Positions 4,913-7,406 of a DNA stretch of 7,406 bases are shown here, piece by piece. Origin of the DNA: Clostridiales bacterium (GTDB lineage: Bacteria > Bacillota_A > Clostridia > Oscillospirales > Oscillospiraceae); assembly GCA_019417795.1 (NCBI GenBank), contig DXUR01000115.1, forward strand, positions 1 through 7,406, read 5' to 3'. Made by a program: the position numbers and the translations under genes. Below the pieces are notes generated by a model. The model saw only the letters and a program-made list of their open reading frames with translations. It did no database searches and had not been told where the DNA came from. Each line of letters starts with the position of its first letter. Position 1 is the stretch's first letter.

Positions 4913-6586
4913 ATGAAAAAGCTGATCTCTCGCCGCAACTTCCTCAAGGTCTGCGCTCTGGCGGGCTCTGCCGCTGCTCTGTCTGCCTGTGGCGGCGGCA
5001 AATCCACCGGCAGCGGTAATTCTGCTGCCGCAGCTGTGGACGTGACCGGTGCCGTTACATTTCCGCTGTCTGAAAAGGTCACCTTTACCGGTATGACCAG
5101 CTTCCCTGTGGGCAGCGAACCCGAGCCGAACAACCGCACCATCTTCAAGCGTCTGGAAGAGCAGACCAATGTGCACATCGACTGGACCGCCATCCAGTCC
5201 GACCAGTGGAGCGATAAGATCACCCTGAATATGTCCAACCCCAACACCCTGACGGATTTTGTTTTTACTGCTGATTTTACCGACAGCAATCTGCTGCGCT
5301 ACGCAGATCAGGGTGTCATCCTCAATCTGGAAGACTACATTGACAACAATATGCCGAATCTCCAGAAGGTCTTTGAGAAGTACCCGGAGTACCGCACCAT
5401 GTGCACCGACAGCGATGGCCACATCTGGGCACTGCCCTGGATCGAGCAGCTCGGCGCAGAAAAGACCGCCATCCAGACCATTGGCAACATGAGCTTCATC
5501 AATACCAAGTGGCTGAACTTCCTCGGTCTGTCGATGCCCACCACGGTGGACGAGTTTGAGCAGGTGCTGATTGCATTCCGTGATAACGCCGCTTCTATCA
5601 AGGCAGAGTATGGCATTGACGGCGACATCATCCCCATGTCCTGCATCGTCAACAACGGCGATCAGGACCCCAGCATCCTCATCAATGGCTTTGGCGAAGG
5701 CTACGGCGATGCAGACAAAGACCGCCATATCGCCGTTACCAACGACCGGAAAGTCATCTGTGCCGCCACCCAGCAGGGCTACCGCGATGGTCTGGACTGG
5801 CTGCACAAGCTGTATGCCGAGAAGCTCATTGACCCGGAGTGCTTCACGCAGGAGTGGTCCACCTATGTTTCCAAGGGCAAGGCTGGCCGCTATGGTGTCT
5901 GCTTCAGCTGGGATATTGCCAACATCGACAACCTGACCGACTGGGAGCCGCTGCCTGCCCTGACCGCCGATACCCGAAATATTACTCCGCAGAACGGCTC
6001 TTTCACCAGCGGCTTTGCCCGCGGCAGGTGCGTTGTCACCGCAAAGGCGGCTAATCCTGCACTGGTTTGTGCATGGCTGGATCAGATGTACGCACCCCTC
6101 CAGTCTCCGCAGAACAACTGGGGTACTTACGGCGATGCGGAAGGCTTTAACATTTTTGAACTGTCCACCAACGATAAGGGCGAGCCCATGCTGAAGCACG
6201 CTCCTCTGGGCGATGCTTCTCCCGTGGAAGTCCGTGAAGCGCAGTGTGTCAGTGGACCTCTGGCGGTTCTGGATGATTACTATGGTGTATACGTTACCTG
6301 CCCGGACGATGCACAGTATCGTCTGGACTGGATCAAGGAGATCTACACCCCGGATATGAACAACGATTATGTCTATCCCAATGTCTTTATGAGCAACGAG
6401 GACACCGAGCAGGTCTCTAACCTGCAGGCAGATCTGCAGACCTACATGAATACGCAGAAGGCCGACTGGATCATGAACGGCACTACGGATGCAGAGTGGA
6501 ACGAATATCTGAGCAAGCTGGAAGCCTACGGCCTGTCCGACTATCTGGGCATTATGCAGAAATATCTGGATGCTTACTACGCATAA
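4913..6586 (+). CDS. Extracellular solute-binding lipoprotein of the sugar ABC transporter
   Basis: This 557-residue protein captures sugar outside the cell for the two upstream permeases. The N-terminus has SRRNFLK at residues 6-12, a hydrophobic stretch (VCALAGSAAALSAC) and a lipobox LSAC with Cys26 as the expected lipid-modified residue. A flexible Gly/Ser/Ala linker (27-41) follows. The body fits the long LplA/YtcQ-like solute-binding proteins (about 500-560 residues), with FKRLEEQTNVHIDW near 78-91 and many aromatic residues that could stack on sugar rings. The SRRxFLK motif matches the twin-arginine consensus. The start at 4913 has AAGGAG (4899-4904) 8 bases upstream. The frame is open farther back to 4799 inside the permease gene, but no signal peptide or ribosome site supports that. 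The ligand is inferred from the downstream GH32 gene. Confidence 0.95.
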   Translation: MKKLISRRNFLKVCALAGSAAALSACGGGKSTGSGNSAAAAVDVTGAVTFPLSEKVTFTGMTSFPVGSEPEPNNRTIFKRLEEQTNVHIDWTAIQSDQWSDKITLNMSNPNTLTDFVFTADFTDSNLLRYADQGVILNLEDYIDNNMPNLQKVFEKYPEYRTMCTDSDGHIWALPWIEQLGAEKTAIQTIGNMSFINTKWLNFLGLSMPTTVDEFEQVLIAFRDNAASIKAEYGIDGDIIPMSCIVNNGDQDPSILINGFGEGYGDADKDRHIAVTNDRKVICAATQQGYRDGLDWLHKLYAEKLIDPECFTQEWSTYVSKGKAGRYGVCFSWDIANIDNLTDWEPLPALTADTRNITPQNGSFTSGFARGRCVVTAKAANPALVCAWLDQMYAPLQSPQNNWGTYGDAEGFNIFELSTNDKGEPMLKHAPLGDASPVEVREAQCVSGPLAVLDDYYGVYVTCPDDAQYRLDWIKEIYTPDMNNDYVYPNVFMSNEDTEQVSNLQADLQTYMNTQKADWIMNGTTDAEWNEYLSKLEAYGLSDYLGIMQKYLDAYYA

Positions 6587-6610
6587 GAATTCTTTCCTTT
6601 GGAGGATTCC

Positions 6611-7406
6611 ATGAACGATTTGACTTTACAAAAAGCCCGTGCCTACGAGGCCGAGCACGGCGCTGCCATTTCCCCGGCGGAACGCCCTGCTTACCACATG
6701 ACCCCCTATGTGGGCTGGCTGAACGACCCCAACGGCTTCTCTTATTATAAAGGGAAGTATCACCAGTTCTATCAGTATAATCCCTACGATGTGCGGTGGG
6801 CGCCCATGCACTGGGGTCACGCGGTCAGCACCGACCTGCTGCACTGGGAGTATCTGCCCTGTGCGCTTGCCCCGGATTCCCCGGTGGACAACGGCCCCGG
6901 CTGCTTCTCCGGTTCTGCCACCGAGATGGATGACGGCAAGCAGCTGCTGATGTACACCAGCGTGATTGCAGAAAAGCAGCCCAATGGGGAGATGCGGGAC
7001 ATCCAGACCCAGAGCATTGCCATCGGTGACGGTCTCAACTACGAAAAGCCTGCCTGCAACCCGGTGCTGACCCAGAAAGACCTGCCGGAAGGCTTCAGCA
7101 AGTTCGACTTCCGGGACCCCAAGATCTGGCGTGAGGCCGACGGCACCTACTCCGCCGTCACCGTCTGCCTGGCCGAGGACGGCAGCGGCGCAGCGGCACT
7201 GTTCCAGAGCAAGGACGGCTTCGACTGGCACTTTGTCACGGTGCTGGAACGCTGCAACAATCAGTACGGCAAAATGTGGGAGTGCCCGGACTTCTTCCCG
7301 CTGGACGGCAAGCAGGTCCTGATGCTCGGCCCCATGGAGATGCTGCCCAAGGGCGAGTTCCACAACGGTCACAACGTGATTGCCTTCATCGGCAGCTACG
7401 ACGAAG
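6611..7406 (+). CDS. Glycoside hydrolase family 32 beta-fructosidase (partial, first 265 residues)
   Basis: This enzyme cleaves beta-fructosidic bonds, as in sucrose, kestose and other fructo-oligosaccharides, and releases fructose. The three GH32 catalytic blocks are intact. WLNDPNG at 36-42 holds the nucleophile Asp39, FRDPK at 167-171 holds the transition-state Asp169, and ECPD at 223-226 holds the acid/base Glu223. The WGHAVSTDLLHWE (68-80) and CFSGSA (98-103) blocks of the five-bladed propeller are also present. There is no signal peptide, so it should act in the cytoplasm on imported sugar. The frame is open at the right edge; the rest of the propeller and the C-terminal beta-sandwich lie beyond. 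GGAGG (6601-6605) sits 5 bases before the ATG. It follows the binding-protein gene by 24 bp. It could be a sucrose-6-phosphate hydrolase (ScrB), but ABC uptake rather than a PTS argues for an unphosphorylated substrate. Confidence 0.97.
   Translation, partial: MNDLTLQKARAYEAEHGAAISPAERPAYHMTPYVGWLNDPNGFSYYKGKYHQFYQYNPYDVRWAPMHWGHAVSTDLLHWEYLPCALAPDSPVDNGPGCFSGSATEMDDGKQLLMYTSVIAEKQPNGEMRDIQTQSIAIGDGLNYEKPACNPVLTQKDLPEGFSKFDFRDPKIWREADGTYSAVTVCLAEDGSGAAALFQSKDGFDWHFVTVLERCNNQYGKMWECPDFFPLDGKQVLMLGPMEMLPKGEFHNGHNVIAFIGSYDE

Noticed and set aside
4868..6199. Long minus-strand open frame (443 codons) opposite the binding-protein gene
   Set aside because: It lies antisense to a well-supported lipoprotein gene, has a low-complexity Gly/Val/Ala composition, and shows no recognisable motif or ribosome-binding site. 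GC-rich codon bias readily creates such shadows.
6587..6610. Possible terminator between the binding-protein and GH32 genes
   Set aside because: The gap is only 24 bp, holds the ribosome-binding site and shows no hairpin.

Overview
This window looks like a fructan or sucrose-type oligosaccharide utilisation locus from a moderately GC-rich Gram-positive gut anaerobe. Faecalibacterium and relatives (Clostridia, Oscillospiraceae/Ruminococcaceae) are my best guess. The reasons are strong purine-rich Shine-Dalgarno sites before every gene, a lipoprotein solute-binding protein, a DUF624/YesL-family membrane protein, LplB/YtcP-type sugar permeases, and GC-rich codons beside an AT-rich control region. 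The organism assignment is inference from style and gene content, not from a marker gene.

Layout. Two divergent transcription units flank an AT-rich 333-bp control region (2637-2969). Leftward (minus strand) run a LacI-family regulator, a DUF624/YesL-like membrane protein, a small single-pass membrane-anchored protein of unknown function, and a PfkB-family fructokinase cut by the left edge of the window. These are tightly packed (17-bp gap, 14-bp overlap, 36-bp gap), so probably one operon. Rightward (plus strand) run two ABC permeases, a lipoprotein solute-binding protein and a family GH32 beta-fructosidase cut by the right edge. They have short gaps (13, 76 and 24 bp) and no terminator visible between them.

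How the genes fit together (inference). The lipoprotein captures a fructose-containing saccharide and the two permeases import it. The GH32 enzyme has no signal peptide, so it would hydrolyse the sugar in the cytoplasm. The fructokinase would phosphorylate the released fructose. No ABC ATPase is seen, as is usual for this importer type, which can borrow a shared MsmX/MsmK-like ATPase. The LacI-family protein is the obvious candidate regulator.

The most interesting part is the control region. It has two near-consensus divergent promoters: TTGACT-17-TATACT leftward and TTGACA-17-TATAAA rightward. Around them are many copies of related short motifs (GTGCAAAT/ATTTGCAC and AAAYGTAAAA) in both orientations. 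One partly palindromic copy fills the spacer of the regulator promoter, and an inverted pair lies in the transporter leader. The LacI-family protein lacks the usual hinge-helix sequence, and most of the repeats lack the usual central CpG. The second notable point is the pair of uncharacterised membrane proteins (DUF624 plus a possible solute-binding-fold protein) placed between the regulator and the fructokinase. I see no CRISPR array, mobile element, rRNA or tRNA.
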